The notes below the pieces were generated by a model that saw nothing but the letters and a program-made list of their open reading frames with translations, was not told the origin of the DNA and ran no database searches. From an uncultured Amylibacter sp. (GTDB taxonomy: Bacteria; Pseudomonadota; Alphaproteobacteria; Rhodobacterales; Rhodobacteraceae): DNA of 64,000 nucleotides. How positions within the stretch are numbered: position 1 is the stretch's first letter; each line of letters begins with the position of its first letter. A program made the position numbers and the translations under genes. Positions 8,623-17,724 of the stretch are shown here, piece by piece. Where the stretch lies: NCBI GenBank assembly GCA_959347345.1, contig OY365738.1, positions 868,001 to 932,000 on the forward strand. The letters are read 5' to 3'.

Positions 8623-8976
8623 ATGGAATTTTTAAATTATATCGATATAAAAGGTATTAGCACTAATGTGATTACATATATCATATTAGGGTTTATAGCT
8701 ATCATAGTAGTGTTTTTTAGGGAAAAAATTTTTAGATTTAATAAAAAACCCGAATCTAATCCACAAGGCATTCCTCGCGCTGAATCTGTTAAAAGCGAAC
8801 AAATAACCACTGAAAATTATAGCAGTGAAACAAACGAGCCAGAACGAACAGACGAGGAAAGAAGGGTAATACTTATAAGTAAACTTGAAGAACTTGAACA
8901 ACAACTTTCCGTATTTAAAAAAGTCTTGCATAAAACACGAATAAGCAGTATAAATGCTGAACAACCCCATAAATAG
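8623..8976 (+). CDS. Small membrane-anchored coiled-coil protein, unknown function
   Basis: A 117-residue protein with one N-terminal membrane helix (about residues 14-33, NVITYIILGFIAIIVVFF), a basic stop-transfer segment (REKIFRFNKK), a polar linker and a C-terminal heptad-like helix (ISKLEELEQQLSVFKKVL). I do not recognise a family. Codon use is much AT-richer than in pyrG or purH. Its TAG stop overlaps the AGGAGG ribosome-binding site of the following TPR gene, so the two are very likely translated together and may form a membrane-tethered complex (inference). Confidence 0.7.
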   Translation: MEFLNYIDIKGISTNVITYIILGFIAIIVVFFREKIFRFNKKPESNPQGIPRAESVKSEQITTENYSSETNEPERTDEERRVILISKLEELEQQLSVFKKVLHKTRISSINAEQPHK

Positions 8977-8989
8977 GAGGGCATCTAAA

Positions 8990-10027
8990 ATGAGTAAAGA
9001 TAAAATAGACGAAGCTAAATTAACACTTGAAAAAGGTGATTTTTTTAAAGCAGATGAACTCTTTGAAAAAATAGAGTTAACCGAAAAACTTGACTTGCAC
9101 CAATTTGCAGATATAGCTTATAACCGAGGAAAAATTGCCGAGGATATGGTACGTTGGAATGATGCCGCCGAACATTATGCGCGAGCAGCAAAACTTCATA
9201 CAAATTTTAAATACCTGACAAAAGCACAAACGCTTGCCTACTCTACAGGAAATTATTCTTCTGCTTTATCTTTTGGTAACGATGCAATAAGAATGGCGAA
9301 AGAAGAGCATGGAGAGGAATCCGAAGCGTATGCGACTAGCCTTCATAATCTAGCGGCAATTTATCACGCACAGCGACTCGATGAAAAAGCAGAACCGCTT
9401 TATGAGCAAGCTATACATATTTACAAAAACCTTTTTGGAGAGAACGATGTCGTAACAGCCACCAGTCTTAATAACCTTGCCTCGGTTTATAAAGGACAGG
9501 AAAATTATGACAAAGCAGAGCCTCTTTATCAAAAATCCCTAAAAATTCTTAGAAATATTTTGGGGGACTACGAACCTCAAGTTGCATCCACCCTCAACAA
9601 TCTTGCAGGACTTTATCAAAAACAAGGTCGATATGAAGAAGCAGAGAGGTCTTGCGAAGAATCCTTAAAAATTCGTAAAAAGATCTTCGGGGAAAATCAC
9701 CCCGATACCGCAGGTAGTTTTAACAATCTTGCTGGGATTTATGAAAAACAAGGGAACTATGACAAGGCAGAACAATTTTATCGAAAAACTCTGAAAATTA
9801 ACAGAACCCTTTTGGGCGAAAATCATCCCAACACCGCTATTAGTCTCAATAATCTTGCAGTGCTTTATGATGAAAAAGGGGGGCAACGTGATAAAGCAGA
9901 GTCGTTTTATCTACAAGCCATCAGAACTCTTGAATCTAACTTTGGTATTGAACATCCTAACACCAAAGATGTTAAAGCAAATTACGAACGATTCATAAAC
10001 ACATCTGCCCAAGTTGCCCATGCCTAA
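8990..10027 (+). CDS. Tetratricopeptide repeat protein (kinesin-light-chain-like repeats)
   Basis: A 345-residue protein with a degenerate N-terminal TPR region followed by five 42-residue repeats of the kinesin-light-chain type, recognisable by xxNLAxxYxxQxxYxxAExxYxxxLxI and the FGENHPDTA inter-repeat loop. Such repeats form a protein-binding solenoid; no catalytic domain is present. The ATG at 8990 is chosen for the AGGAGG at 8975-8980. It has the same low-GC character as the upstream membrane protein. Its stop overlaps the convergent purH stop by four bases. Partner and role are unknown. Confidence 0.85.
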   Translation: MSKDKIDEAKLTLEKGDFFKADELFEKIELTEKLDLHQFADIAYNRGKIAEDMVRWNDAAEHYARAAKLHTNFKYLTKAQTLAYSTGNYSSALSFGNDAIRMAKEEHGEESEAYATSLHNLAAIYHAQRLDEKAEPLYEQAIHIYKNLFGENDVVTATSLNNLASVYKGQENYDKAEPLYQKSLKILRNILGDYEPQVASTLNNLAGLYQKQGRYEEAERSCEESLKIRKKIFGENHPDTAGSFNNLAGIYEKQGNYDKAEQFYRKTLKINRTLLGENHPNTAISLNNLAVLYDEKGGQRDKAESFYLQAIRTLESNFGIEHPNTKDVKANYERFINTSAQVAHA

Positions 10028-11610
10028 TGCCGAAAGTGTCGCATCCCAGTAAAGACCATCGCACAGCCGAACTTATCGGCGCAGGCTATCACCTCCGCGT
10101 CTTTTTGCGACCCGCCGGGCTGGATAACGGCGGTGATACCCGCCTGTAAAGCCAGCTCTAACCCATCGGCAAAAGGGAAAAACGCGTCCGAAGCCAAAAC
10201 CCCGCCCGTCGCACCACCGCCAACACCACCGCCCTCACCCGCTTTCCATAACGCCATACGAACCGAGTCCACTCGGCTGGTTTGCCCGCCGCCAATACCC
10301 AAAACCGCGCCCTTGCCCGCCAACACAATCGCGTTGGATTTCACATGGCGGACGACCTCCCACGCGAATTCCAAATCGCGCCATTCATCGGCGGTAGGCA
10401 CTCGTGCCGACACAACCGCTATATCCGCCCGCGCCACCGCACCGACATCACGGGTTTGCACCAAATACCCGCCCGATACCGCCGTCATCACAGAACCAGC
10501 CGCAACTGGCCCGCCCATATCCGCCATCGCCAATACCCGCAAATTCGGGCGAGCCGCCAGCACCTCCAACGCCCCAGATTCCACAGACGGCGCAACCACG
10601 CATTCGGTAAATCGGTCGACCAGCACCCGCGCGACCTCGGCATTCAAAGGCATATTGAGCGCGACTATCCCACCGAAAGCCGACACGGAATCGCAGGCAT
10701 ACGCCCGCTCGTAAGCATCCAACGCGCCCGACCCCAAGGCTACACCACAGGGATTAGTGTGCTTAATAATCACCGCCGCGGGGGTGCCGATAAAGCCAGA
10801 AACCAGATTAACTGCCGCGTTTATGTCATTGATATTGTTATAAGAAAGCTCTTTACCTTGATGCAAGACCGCCCCTGCTATCCCGCCTCGTTCAAACCCG
10901 CCGTCATCATAAAACGCGGCGAGCTGATGCGGATTTTCACCATAACGCAGGCCTTGGACAAACCGCCCAGCACGGACTATTCGGCGCGGAGCGTCAATCT
11001 CCAACGCCCCCGCCATCCAGTCCGCCACCCCCGCGTCATAGGCCGCCGTGCGCCCGAAAGCCACCTGCGCCATGTGCGCCCGAAACGCGAGCGAAGTGGC
11101 GCCATCCGCGCCCAATTCCGCCAGTAAATCACCGTAATCCTCGGCATCCACGACAACCGTCACGAATGCATGGTTTTTCGCCGCCGCGCGTATCATCGCG
11201 GGGCCACCGATATCTATATTTTCCACGCAGGTCGCGTAATCCGCCCCACCAGCACGAACCTGTTCAAACGGGTAAAGATTAACGATTAACAAGTCTATCG
11301 GGGCAATCCCATGCACCTCCATCGCGTTAATATGCTCGGCATTATCGCGTAATGCCAACAGCCCGCCGTGGATATTGGGATGCAGGGTTTTCACCCGCCC
11401 ATCCATCATTTCCGCCATCCCCGTAAGCTCCGACACATCGCGTACGGGCAGTCCAGCATCACGCAGAACGCCCGCCGTGCCACCCGTGGAAATCAGCTCT
11501 ATATCCAACGCATCCAGCGCAGTTGCCAATTCCACCAAGCCCGTCTTATCGGACACGGACAGCAAGGCTCTACGCACAAAAATGCGGTTGTTTTGCGTGT
11601 TATCAGTCAT
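10024..11610 (-). CDS. purH: Bifunctional AICAR transformylase / IMP cyclohydrolase
   Basis: Catalyses the last two steps of purine synthesis, AICAR to FAICAR and then to IMP. The 528-residue length is normal. The N-terminal MGS-like cyclohydrolase domain (about 1-150) has [15 protein letters not shown] and [14 protein letters not shown]. The C-terminal transformylase domain carries the [11 protein letters not shown] signature. A glycine-rich insertion ([13 protein letters not shown]) sits just before the conserved LASDAFFPF, where most homologues have a short turn. It lies 20 bp downstream of rsmB on the same strand, a conserved alphaproteobacterial pairing, so co-transcription is likely. 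Confidence 0.97.
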   Translation of the reverse strand: MTDNTQNNRIFVRRALLSVSDKTGLVELATALDALDIELISTGGTAGVLRDAGLPVRDVSELTGMAEMMDGRVKTLHPNIHGGLLALRDNAEHINAMEVHGIAPIDLLIVNLYPFEQVRAGGADYATCVENIDIGGPAMIRAAAKNHAFVTVVVDAEDYGDLLAELGADGATSLAFRAHMAQVAFGRTAAYDAGVADWMAGALEIDAPRRIVRAGRFVQGLRYGENPHQLAAFYDDGGFERGGIAGAVLHQGKELSYNNINDINAAVNLVSGFIGTPAAVIIKHTNPCGVALGSGALDAYERAYACDSVSAFGGIVALNMPLNAEVARVLVDRFTECVVAPSVESGALEVLAARPNLRVLAMADMGGPVAAGSVMTAVSGGYLVQTRDVGAVARADIAVVSARVPTADEWRDLEFAWEVVRHVKSNAIVLAGKGAVLGIGGGQTSRVDSVRMALWKAGEGGGVGGGATGGVLASDAFFPFADGLELALQAGITAVIQPGGSQKDAEVIACADKFGCAMVFTGMRHFRH

Positions 11611-11630
11611 ATTTCACCCATTTGTATATT

Positions 11631-13145
11631 TCACTCTTTTTTATATTTCACAATATAAAACCCATCCATACCGCCCAAATCCGCCCAGAAATCGGGGCGT
11701 AGACGCAACCCTCCCCTAGCATCATTCGCGGCATTAGGAAAGCCGTAATCCTCTGCCAGCAACGGGGCGGGCTGCAAATTGGGCTGAGTTTGCTTTATCC
11801 AATCGGCCTGTAATTCGCCCTCCTCTGGAAACAGCGAGCATGTGGCGAAAACGAACACGCCGCCCTGTGCCAGCCAGCCAGTCGCACGGGCTATCAAATC
11901 GCGTTGCAGGGCGACCAATTCGGGCTCTGCCGCCGAGGGCTTTACGAACGGCAAATCCGGATGACGGCGCATCGTTCCAGTGGCAGAACACGGCGCATCC
12001 AGCAGTATAACATCAAATTTATCGTCGGGTTGCCAGTCCAGCGCATCGGCAATAACCACGCGTGCGGTGAGCCCCGTGCGGTCTAGGTTTTGCTGCAAGC
12101 GGATACTGCGGTTTTTGGAAATATCCAGCGCGGTAAGGTCGGCGTTTTGGGCGGCGATTTGCAGGGTTTTGCCACCTGGGGCGGCGCATAAATCAAGGAC
12201 TCGCTTGCCGTTAAGGTCGCCACAGGTGCGCACGGGCAGGCTCGCGGCCGCGTCCTGCACCCACCAATCGCCCATCTGATAGCCGTCAAGGGTGCTGATT
12301 TGCGTGCGCCCTTTCAGGCGGATAGAGCCGTTTGGAAGGCGGGTTGCTTGTAGTTTCCCATCAGGCTTTTGCGTGAATTTTTCAATATATTCATCGGCGC
12401 GGTTGGGGTCTTTCAGCGTTAAATCTACCGCCGCACCCTGGGCGTGGGCGATTTCAAACGCGGCAACCGCGGGTTTGCCATAAACGTTTGCCAGCCTTGT
12501 ACGCAAGGCTTTCGGCAGAGCTTGCGGAGGCAAATCAGGCGCGACCACCATCGGTTTCATCTGCCCGCCCGTATCCGCGCCTGTCACCTCTGGGCTGTCC
12601 TTTTCCCCATCGGCTCTATCGCTGGTTTTATCGGCGACACTGCGGGTGAAATTGCGCCCTACTGCGTTGATAAAGCCAGAGAATCCGCGTAACCGAGGGT
12701 GGGTTTTGGCTAGGCTAACCGCGCCGTCAATCGCGGCGTAAGGCGGGGCCGCGTCCAGCCACATCTCCGCAATACACAGGCGTAGGACTTGGCGAACCAG
12801 CATCGGCGGGGATTTGTCCATGAATTGCGTTAGGACATCGTCCAGCGCGTCCAGATGGCGCAGGACAAGCATCGCGTGCCTTTGGGCTTGGGCGCGGTCG
12901 TGGGGGGCAAGGCGGGCAAAGCTGGATTTGGCATCAAGCATCTGATCGCTGATTGGGCGGTGGTCGATGAAAACGCCTTGTAGCAGGTCTATGATAGCGC
13001 GGCGACGGCGGGTTGGGTCGGATTTGCCATGAGATTTGGGGGGTTTTTGGGACGGAATGGCGGAATTGCCGAATTTTGGCGGTTTGCCGTGTTGGGCGAA
13101 TTTGCCCGGTTTGGCCATGCGTTGCGGTTTTTGGGAGCGGGTCAT
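11631..13145 (-). CDS. rsmB: 16S rRNA (cytosine-967-C5)-methyltransferase RsmB/Fmu
   Basis: A 504-residue SAM-dependent rRNA m5C methyltransferase. After a Lys/Pro-rich, probably disordered N-terminus (about 45 residues) comes a NusB-like RNA-binding domain (RRAIIDLLQG...AIDGAVSLAKTH), an unusually long linker, and the methyltransferase core. The core has VLDLCAAPGGKT (SAM binding), DAPCSATGTMRRHPDL and the catalytic FATCSLFPEE. The first ATG at 13145 is used, though a start inside the basic tail is possible. It is divergent from the DUF1674 gene and followed by purH. Confidence 0.93.
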   Translation of the reverse strand: MTRSQKPQRMAKPGKFAQHGKPPKFGNSAIPSQKPPKSHGKSDPTRRRRAIIDLLQGVFIDHRPISDQMLDAKSSFARLAPHDRAQAQRHAMLVLRHLDALDDVLTQFMDKSPPMLVRQVLRLCIAEMWLDAAPPYAAIDGAVSLAKTHPRLRGFSGFINAVGRNFTRSVADKTSDRADGEKDSPEVTGADTGGQMKPMVVAPDLPPQALPKALRTRLANVYGKPAVAAFEIAHAQGAAVDLTLKDPNRADEYIEKFTQKPDGKLQATRLPNGSIRLKGRTQISTLDGYQMGDWWVQDAAASLPVRTCGDLNGKRVLDLCAAPGGKTLQIAAQNADLTALDISKNRSIRLQQNLDRTGLTARVVIADALDWQPDDKFDVILLDAPCSATGTMRRHPDLPFVKPSAAEPELVALQRDLIARATGWLAQGGVFVFATCSLFPEEGELQADWIKQTQPNLQPAPLLAEDYGFPNAANDARGGLRLRPDFWADLGGMDGFYIVKYKKE

Positions 13146-13200
13146 TAGGGGGTCTTTCAGGTTTGTATTTCACCGTGTTTCGTGTTAGAAAACGGATGTT

Positions 13201-13404
13201 ATGAAGAAACCCCTATCAAATAAGGATGCGAATGTAAAACAGGCAGGTATGCGTGCGTTAAAAGAGGCTGAGGCTCGGCGGGATGCAGGGGAATCTGGTG
13301 GTTCTGGTGATAAAAGTGGCGCGAAGGAGCTGGGCGGGCGTGATGGGCCGGAGCCGACGCGCTATGGTGATTGGGAGCGCAAGGGGATTGTGTCGGATTT
13401 TTAA
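13201..13404 (+). CDS. DUF1674 / SDHAF4-like small protein
   Basis: A 67-residue protein ending in the family signature ELGGRDGPEPTRYGDWERKG...SDF. DUF1674 is the bacterial relative of the mitochondrial succinate dehydrogenase assembly factor SDHAF4, proposed to act on the flavinylated SdhA subunit; the bacterial role is inferred from that relationship. The N-terminal half is Lys/Ala/Gly-rich and probably disordered. It is divergent from rsmB, as in many alphaproteobacteria. No clear ribosome-binding site is visible upstream of 13201. Confidence 0.85.
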   Translation: MKKPLSNKDANVKQAGMRALKEAEARRDAGESGGSGDKSGAKELGGRDGPEPTRYGDWERKGIVSDF

Positions 13405-13415
13405 TTATGAATGGT

Positions 13416-13700
13416 GAATTATTTTAACTGGATTAACTGTGATTAACCATCAATAACCATCATTAACCACAAATAACCACCGTGAGTTATTTTGAGTTAT
13501 TAATTACTCAATTAACTCACTGGTGTTATTTATTAACTCAATTAACTCACATTAACTCAAGGTGAGTTATTTATTAACTCACATTAACTCAAGGTGAGTT
13601 ATTTATTAACTCACATTAACTCAAGGTGAGTTATTTATTAACTCAATTAACTCAAGGTGAGTTATTTATTAACTCAATTACTCAAGGTGAGTTATTTTAG
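13416..13700. repeat. Hairpin array: AACTCA...TGAGTT units of about 32 bp, with decamer-type lead-in
   Basis: After a short lead of TTAACTG, AACCAT and AATAACCAC decamer-like words, five units start at 13551, 13583, 13615, 13646 and 13677 with spacings of 32, 32, 31 and 31. Each contains the hairpin AACTCA-AGG-TGAGTT followed by ATTTATT. It lies just downstream of the DUF1674 gene. The neighbouring DNA (13700-13760) carries ATTCAC/ATTCAT-type short repeats. No gene is seen in the 13405-13988 gap. Confidence 0.85.
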
Positions 13701-13763
13701 GCATCAGGTAACTAGAATAACCAATCATTCATAATTCACAATTCACCATTCACAATTCAGAAC

Positions 13764-13848
13764 GTGTCGGGGCGGTCAAAATGTTAATAAGAACAAGGAG
13801 CAGCACTTTTACCCCAAGGGCTATTGTATAATGCTATCACCCCGACAC
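13764..13848. repeat. Long-range 9-bp inverted repeat upstream of ribokinase
   Basis: GTGTCGGGG (13764-13772) and CCCCGACAC (13840-13848) are perfectly complementary and enclose 67 bases. The enclosed stretch holds a perfect TATAAT (13827-13832) without a good -35 at standard spacing. It could be the stem of a small RNA, a mobile palindromic unit or a transcription-factor site; the sequence alone does not decide. Confidence 0.4.
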
Positions 13849-13988
13849 ATTTATTAAAATAGTTCCTATCCCCGCCAATAACAACCCGCCGCCCGCGTTT
13901 TCACTAAACCCAAACCTAGTTTCCAAAAATCCACGCCCCCACTGGCATTTTGCCAAAACCTCTGCTAAAACCACACCCAGAGGACTCT

Positions 13989-14864
13989 ATGATTTTAAAC
14001 TTCGGCTCTATCAATATCGATTATGTGTATCGCTTAAAAACCTTGCCACAGGCGGGAGAAACCCTTTCATGTCAAGGGTTTGCGCGGTATTTGGGGGGTA
14101 AAGGCATCAACCAATCGATCGCCATAGCCCGCGCGGGTGGCGCAGTAAAACACATCGGAGCCGTCGGGGCGGACGGCGCGTTTGCTCTGGCGCAAATAGC
14201 CGATATGGGGCTGGACACGGGCAATATCCGCGTTACCGATACGGCCACGGGGCATGCGGTTATTTGCCTTGATAAACAGGGGGAAAACCACATAATCATC
14301 CACGCTGGGGCGAATGCGGAGCTAACCGAAAACCAAATAAATTCTGCCTTGAATACGAACCCCAAAGCCGAATGGGTCGTTATTCAAAACGAAACAAACC
14401 TTACCGAATATATCGCCAAATCCGCCAAGGAACGCGGGCTTTCGCTGGCATATAGCGCGGCTCCGTTTGACGCGACCGCTTGCCAAACTATCCTGCCCCA
14501 TCTGGATATTCTGGCGGTGAATGAAACCGAGGCCACCGCCCTATCCCACGCCATGCAAACCCCTATTACAGACTTAAAAATCCCCACCCTGCTGATAACC
14601 AAAGGCGCGAAAGGCGCGGAATTATGGCAAAACGGGGCGTGTGTATCCGTCAGAGGACTCCCCGTGAAAGCCATAGACACAGTCGGCGCGGGCGATACCT
14701 TTTTCGGCAGTTTCATCGCGCGACTACAAAACAGCGAAACCCCGCAAGAGGCATTAAACTACGCCGCATCCGCCGCGGCCCTGCAATGCACCATCACAGG
14801 CGCAGCAACCGCCATTCCGAGCCAACAAACCGTATTAAATCTAATGAAAGAACGCCCGCTATGA
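13989..14864 (+). CDS. rbsK: Ribokinase (PfkB family)
   Basis: A 291-residue PfkB-family sugar kinase, most like ribokinase, which phosphorylates ribose at O5. It shows the N-terminal sugar-binding GGKGINQSIAIARAG motif (residues 36-50), the NETEA segment and the ATP/anion-hole motif DTVGAGDTFFG with catalytic Asp236. The ATG at 13989 is chosen for AGAGGAC just upstream and because homology starts at MILNFGSINIDY. Its stop overlaps the next gene's start (ATGA), so it is coupled to the nucleoside hydrolase, which would supply ribose. Another nucleoside or sugar substrate cannot be excluded. Confidence 0.88.
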   Translation: MILNFGSINIDYVYRLKTLPQAGETLSCQGFARYLGGKGINQSIAIARAGGAVKHIGAVGADGAFALAQIADMGLDTGNIRVTDTATGHAVICLDKQGENHIIIHAGANAELTENQINSALNTNPKAEWVVIQNETNLTEYIAKSAKERGLSLAYSAAPFDATACQTILPHLDILAVNETEATALSHAMQTPITDLKIPTLLITKGAKGAELWQNGACVSVRGLPVKAIDTVGAGDTFFGSFIARLQNSETPQEALNYAASAAALQCTITGAATAIPSQQTVLNLMKERPL

Positions 14865-15784
14865 CATTGAAAACAAAGATAATTATTGATACTGACCCTG
14901 GCATAGATGATGCTATGGCGATATTATACGCGGGCTTGCATCCTGATATTAACCTGCTTGGATTGACCACTATTTTCGGCAATGTGACCACCGAAATCGC
15001 CACCCGCAACGCGTTGGTTTTGGCCGAAATGATGAACCTGACCATCCCCGTGGCTCAGGGTGCGCACGTCCCTTTGACGCAACCCCCGAACGCTCCATCC
15101 TCGCATGTTCACGGCACCCAAGGCTTTGGCAATCATCCCGCGATTCACCCGAAGGGACGCGCGATAACCACCCCTGCCGCCCAGTTTATTTGCGATACAA
15201 TCCACGCGAATCCGCATGAAATCGTGCTGTGTCCGATTGGTCCTTTAACGAATATAGCCGAGGCTCTGGCGTTTGATCCCACCATCGCCGAAAAGGTGAA
15301 ATCCGTTATTATTATGGGCGGAGCGGTGCATGCCAAGGGCAATGTCACGCCCTATGCGGAGGCGAATGTCTGGAACGACCCCCATGCCGTGGCAAAAGTG
15401 TTTGCGGCGGACTGGGATGTCACCATGATTGGGCTGGATGTGACCGCCCAAATCGTCTGCCCTGTACGTGATTTTGAACAAATTTTACCTGATTCGCCGA
15501 TTTTGGGCGATTTCCTATTGAAAGCCGTTAAGTTTTACGATAGCTTTTATCGCACTAACCTTAAAATAGATGGATGCCAGATGCACGACCCAACGACTAT
15601 TATTGCCGCGATTGCTCCGCAATTGTTTGCCTATGAGTCCGCGCCACTCCGCGTTATTCTCGATGGCGAGCGGGTTGGGCAAACCAGTGTGGATATGGGG
15701 ATGCGAGCCATCCGTTTTGCCACTGGCGCGGATATTGACGCGGTTAAAACTGATTTTTTCACCACTTTGAAACGGGGGCATTAG
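14861..15784 (+). CDS. Nucleoside hydrolase (IunH/Rih type)
   Basis: A 307-residue nucleoside N-ribohydrolase that cleaves nucleosides into base and ribose. The calcium-binding signature DTDPGIDDAMA is at residues 10-20. Also seen are VAQGAHVPL, the HGTQGFG loop, IMGGAVHAKGNVTPYAEANVWNDPHA and the C-terminal MHDPTT with the fourth metal-binding Asp. It starts inside the ribokinase stop codon and is four bases from the downstream oxygenase, so this is an operon. The encoded pathway is uptake, hydrolysis and ribose phosphorylation. Purine versus pyrimidine preference cannot be read from the sequence. Confidence 0.92.
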   Translation: MTLKTKIIIDTDPGIDDAMAILYAGLHPDINLLGLTTIFGNVTTEIATRNALVLAEMMNLTIPVAQGAHVPLTQPPNAPSSHVHGTQGFGNHPAIHPKGRAITTPAAQFICDTIHANPHEIVLCPIGPLTNIAEALAFDPTIAEKVKSVIIMGGAVHAKGNVTPYAEANVWNDPHAVAKVFAADWDVTMIGLDVTAQIVCPVRDFEQILPDSPILGDFLLKAVKFYDSFYRTNLKIDGCQMHDPTTIIAAIAPQLFAYESAPLRVILDGERVGQTSVDMGMRAIRFATGADIDAVKTDFFTTLKRGH

Positions 15785-15787
15785 AAT

Positions 15788-16621
15788 ATGACCGATTTTA
15801 CCATCCTTGCCATTGATATTAACGAGCCAACAGCCGCGCAAAAATTCGCCAAATCCCTGCGTGACACGGGGTTTGCCGTGTTAAAACAACACCCAATCGC
15901 GCCAGATATGATAAAACAAACCTATCAGGTTTGGGCGGAGTTCTTTGCCACGCAGGACAAATTCAATTACACCGCCAAACCAGGCGAATCGGCGGGTTAT
16001 TTTGGCTATAAATCCGAAAACGCCAAGGATTCACAGCATAAAGATTTGAAAGAATTCTTTCACGTCTATCAAAACCGCGATATTCCGCCCGAAACGGAAC
16101 AGATAACCCGCGTTTTTAACCAACAGATGATAGACCTTGGGCAGATATTGCTCGGCTGGTTGGACGAACACACCCCCGATAGCGTCAAACTATCCGAACC
16201 CATCCAAAATATGGTGGCGAATTCCGACCAAAACCTGCTGCGTGTCCTGCACTATCCCCCGCTTGATAAAGCCGTGAAACGGGGCGAAACCCGCGCTGCC
16301 GAACACGGGGATATTAACCTGATTACCCTGCTGGTGGCTGGCACTGAACCCGGCCTGCAAGCCAAGGATACCCAAGGCAACTGGCACGATGTGCCGACTG
16401 AAACGAATTATATTGCGGTCAACGCAGGTGATATGCTGGAACAAGCGACCAAGGGCTATTACCCCTCCACCCCGCACCGCGTTATTAACCCAAAACAGGC
16501 AGAGAATCGCTCGCGCTATTCCATGCCGTTATTCATGCACCCGCGCAAAGAGGTGGTTTTAGACCACCAAACGGCGGGAGAGTTTTTGGAGCAACGACTC
16601 CAAGAAATTGGATTGAAATAA
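15788..16621 (+). CDS. Isopenicillin-N-synthase-family Fe(II) oxygenase
   Basis: A 277-residue member of the IPNS-like non-haem Fe(II), 2-oxoglutarate-type oxygenase family. The facial triad is visible as His173-x-Asp175 (EHGDINLIT) and His230 (STPHRV), with the co-substrate-binding Arg243-Tyr-Ser245. It has the N-terminal DIOX_N-like FAVLKQHPI and a FFATQDKFNY segment. Substrate is unknown. The name reflects fold, not antibiotic synthesis. Its place between a nucleoside hydrolase and a nucleoside-type binding protein suggests oxidation of a purine, pyrimidine or modified nucleoside (inference). Confidence 0.88.
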   Translation: MTDFTILAIDINEPTAAQKFAKSLRDTGFAVLKQHPIAPDMIKQTYQVWAEFFATQDKFNYTAKPGESAGYFGYKSENAKDSQHKDLKEFFHVYQNRDIPPETEQITRVFNQQMIDLGQILLGWLDEHTPDSVKLSEPIQNMVANSDQNLLRVLHYPPLDKAVKRGETRAAEHGDINLITLLVAGTEPGLQAKDTQGNWHDVPTETNYIAVNAGDMLEQATKGYYPSTPHRVINPKQAENRSRYSMPLFMHPRKEVVLDHQTAGEFLEQRLQEIGLK

Positions 16622-16634
16622 TCCAAATAACCCC

Positions 16635-16647
16635 GCGTATTATACGC
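16635..16647. promoter_or_regulatory. Perfect 13-bp palindrome GCGTAT-T-ATACGC before the binding-protein gene
   Basis: Perfect inverted repeat in the 52-bp gap between the oxygenase stop and the BMP-type gene. It is short enough to be a dimeric regulator's operator and is placed where transcript levels of the binding protein could be set. No promoter hexamers fit well around it. Confidence 0.35.
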
Positions 16648-16673
16648 ATAACAACTATGAAAAGAGAGAAACA

Positions 16674-17675
16674 ATGAAAAAATTAACAATCGCGGTGATA
16701 ACCGCCGCATGCGCATTACTGGCAACCGCCAGCTTTGCCCAAGAATTCAAACCCGCCGTCATTTACGATTTGGGCGGTAAGTTTGACAAATCCTTTAACG
16801 AGGGTGTCTATAACGGACTCCAACGTTTCACCGAAGAAACAGGCATAGAAGTGATGGAATTTGAAGTCACAAACGAAGCCCAACGCGAACAGGCTATGCG
16901 CCGTATGTTGCAACGCGGGGCGACCTTGATTTTGGGCGTTGGCTTTGGCCAAGCCGATGCGATTGACAAAATCGCCGGTGAAAACCCTGATAAGCTGTTT
17001 TCCATTATCGATGTGAATTGGCTGGACAAACCGAACCTGCGTCAGTATTCTTTTAAGGAAGAAGAAGGCTCTTATCTGGTGGGGATTGCCGCGGCGATGA
17101 CCTCTACCACTGGTAAGGTGGGTTTCGTTGGCGGGATGGATATTCCGCTGATTCGTGCCTTTGCTTGTGGCTATGAACAGGGGGCGAAATCCGTGAGTAG
17201 CGATATTGTCGTCTATCAAAACATGACGGGCACAACCCCCGCGGCGTGGAATGACCCTGCCCGTGGTGCCGAATTGGCGCAATCACAGATTGACCGAGGG
17301 GCGGATGTCGTTTATCAGGCGGCGGGCGGTACTGGTAGCGGTGTTATCCAAGCGATGAAGGATGCTGGCAAGTATTCTATCGGCGTGGATAGCAACCAGA
17401 ACCACATAGCCCCTGGCTCTGTTTTGACCTCTATGTTAAAACGGGTGGATGTCGCGGCCTATGAGACCATGATGGACGGTAAGAACGGTAGCTTTACGGC
17501 TGGCGTGCGTACCTTGGGTTTGGCAGAGGACGGTGTAGGCTGGGCTTTGGACGAGCATAATGCTGCCCTTATCAGCGATGATATGAAGGCGATGATAGAC
17601 GCGGCGGCGGATAAAATCAAATCCGGTGAAATCGACGTGCATGACTATCGCAGTGATAACAACTGCCCGTCCTAA
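16674..17675 (+). CDS. BMP-family nucleoside-binding protein of an ABC transporter
   Basis: A 333-residue periplasmic binding protein of the basic membrane protein (PnrA/Med) family, which binds nucleosides. The signal peptide is clear (MKKLTIAVITAACALLATA, cleavage after SFA at about residue 22) and has no lipobox Cys, so the protein is soluble in the periplasm. Family features are YDLGGKFDKSFNEGVYNGL, ILGVGFGQADAI, GKVGFVGGMDIPLIRAFACGY and DVVYQAAGGTGSGVIQA. The ribosome-binding site GAGAG is close upstream. It is the last-but-one gene of the nucleoside operon and feeds the ABC ATPase downstream. Confidence 0.92.
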   Translation: MKKLTIAVITAACALLATASFAQEFKPAVIYDLGGKFDKSFNEGVYNGLQRFTEETGIEVMEFEVTNEAQREQAMRRMLQRGATLILGVGFGQADAIDKIAGENPDKLFSIIDVNWLDKPNLRQYSFKEEEGSYLVGIAAAMTSTTGKVGFVGGMDIPLIRAFACGYEQGAKSVSSDIVVYQNMTGTTPAAWNDPARGAELAQSQIDRGADVVYQAAGGTGSGVIQAMKDAGKYSIGVDSNQNHIAPGSVLTSMLKRVDVAAYETMMDGKNGSFTAGVRTLGLAEDGVGWALDEHNAALISDDMKAMIDAAADKIKSGEIDVHDYRSDNNCPS

Positions 17676-17724
17676 TCGGGGCGTGTCCATGATTTATCGG
17701 TGGATTTATCGGTGGATTTGTCTT

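Noticed and set aside
13551..13700. CRISPR-like regular array
   Set aside because: The units are contiguous, self-complementary hairpins without unique spacers, and no cas gene is near. The same holds for the decamer array at 26061-26320.
14624..14860. N-terminal extension of the nucleoside hydrolase frame into ribokinase
   Set aside because: Homology starts exactly at MTLKTKIIIDTDPG, whose ATG overlaps the ribokinase stop as ATGA. The upstream part is an out-of-frame reading of the ribokinase gene.
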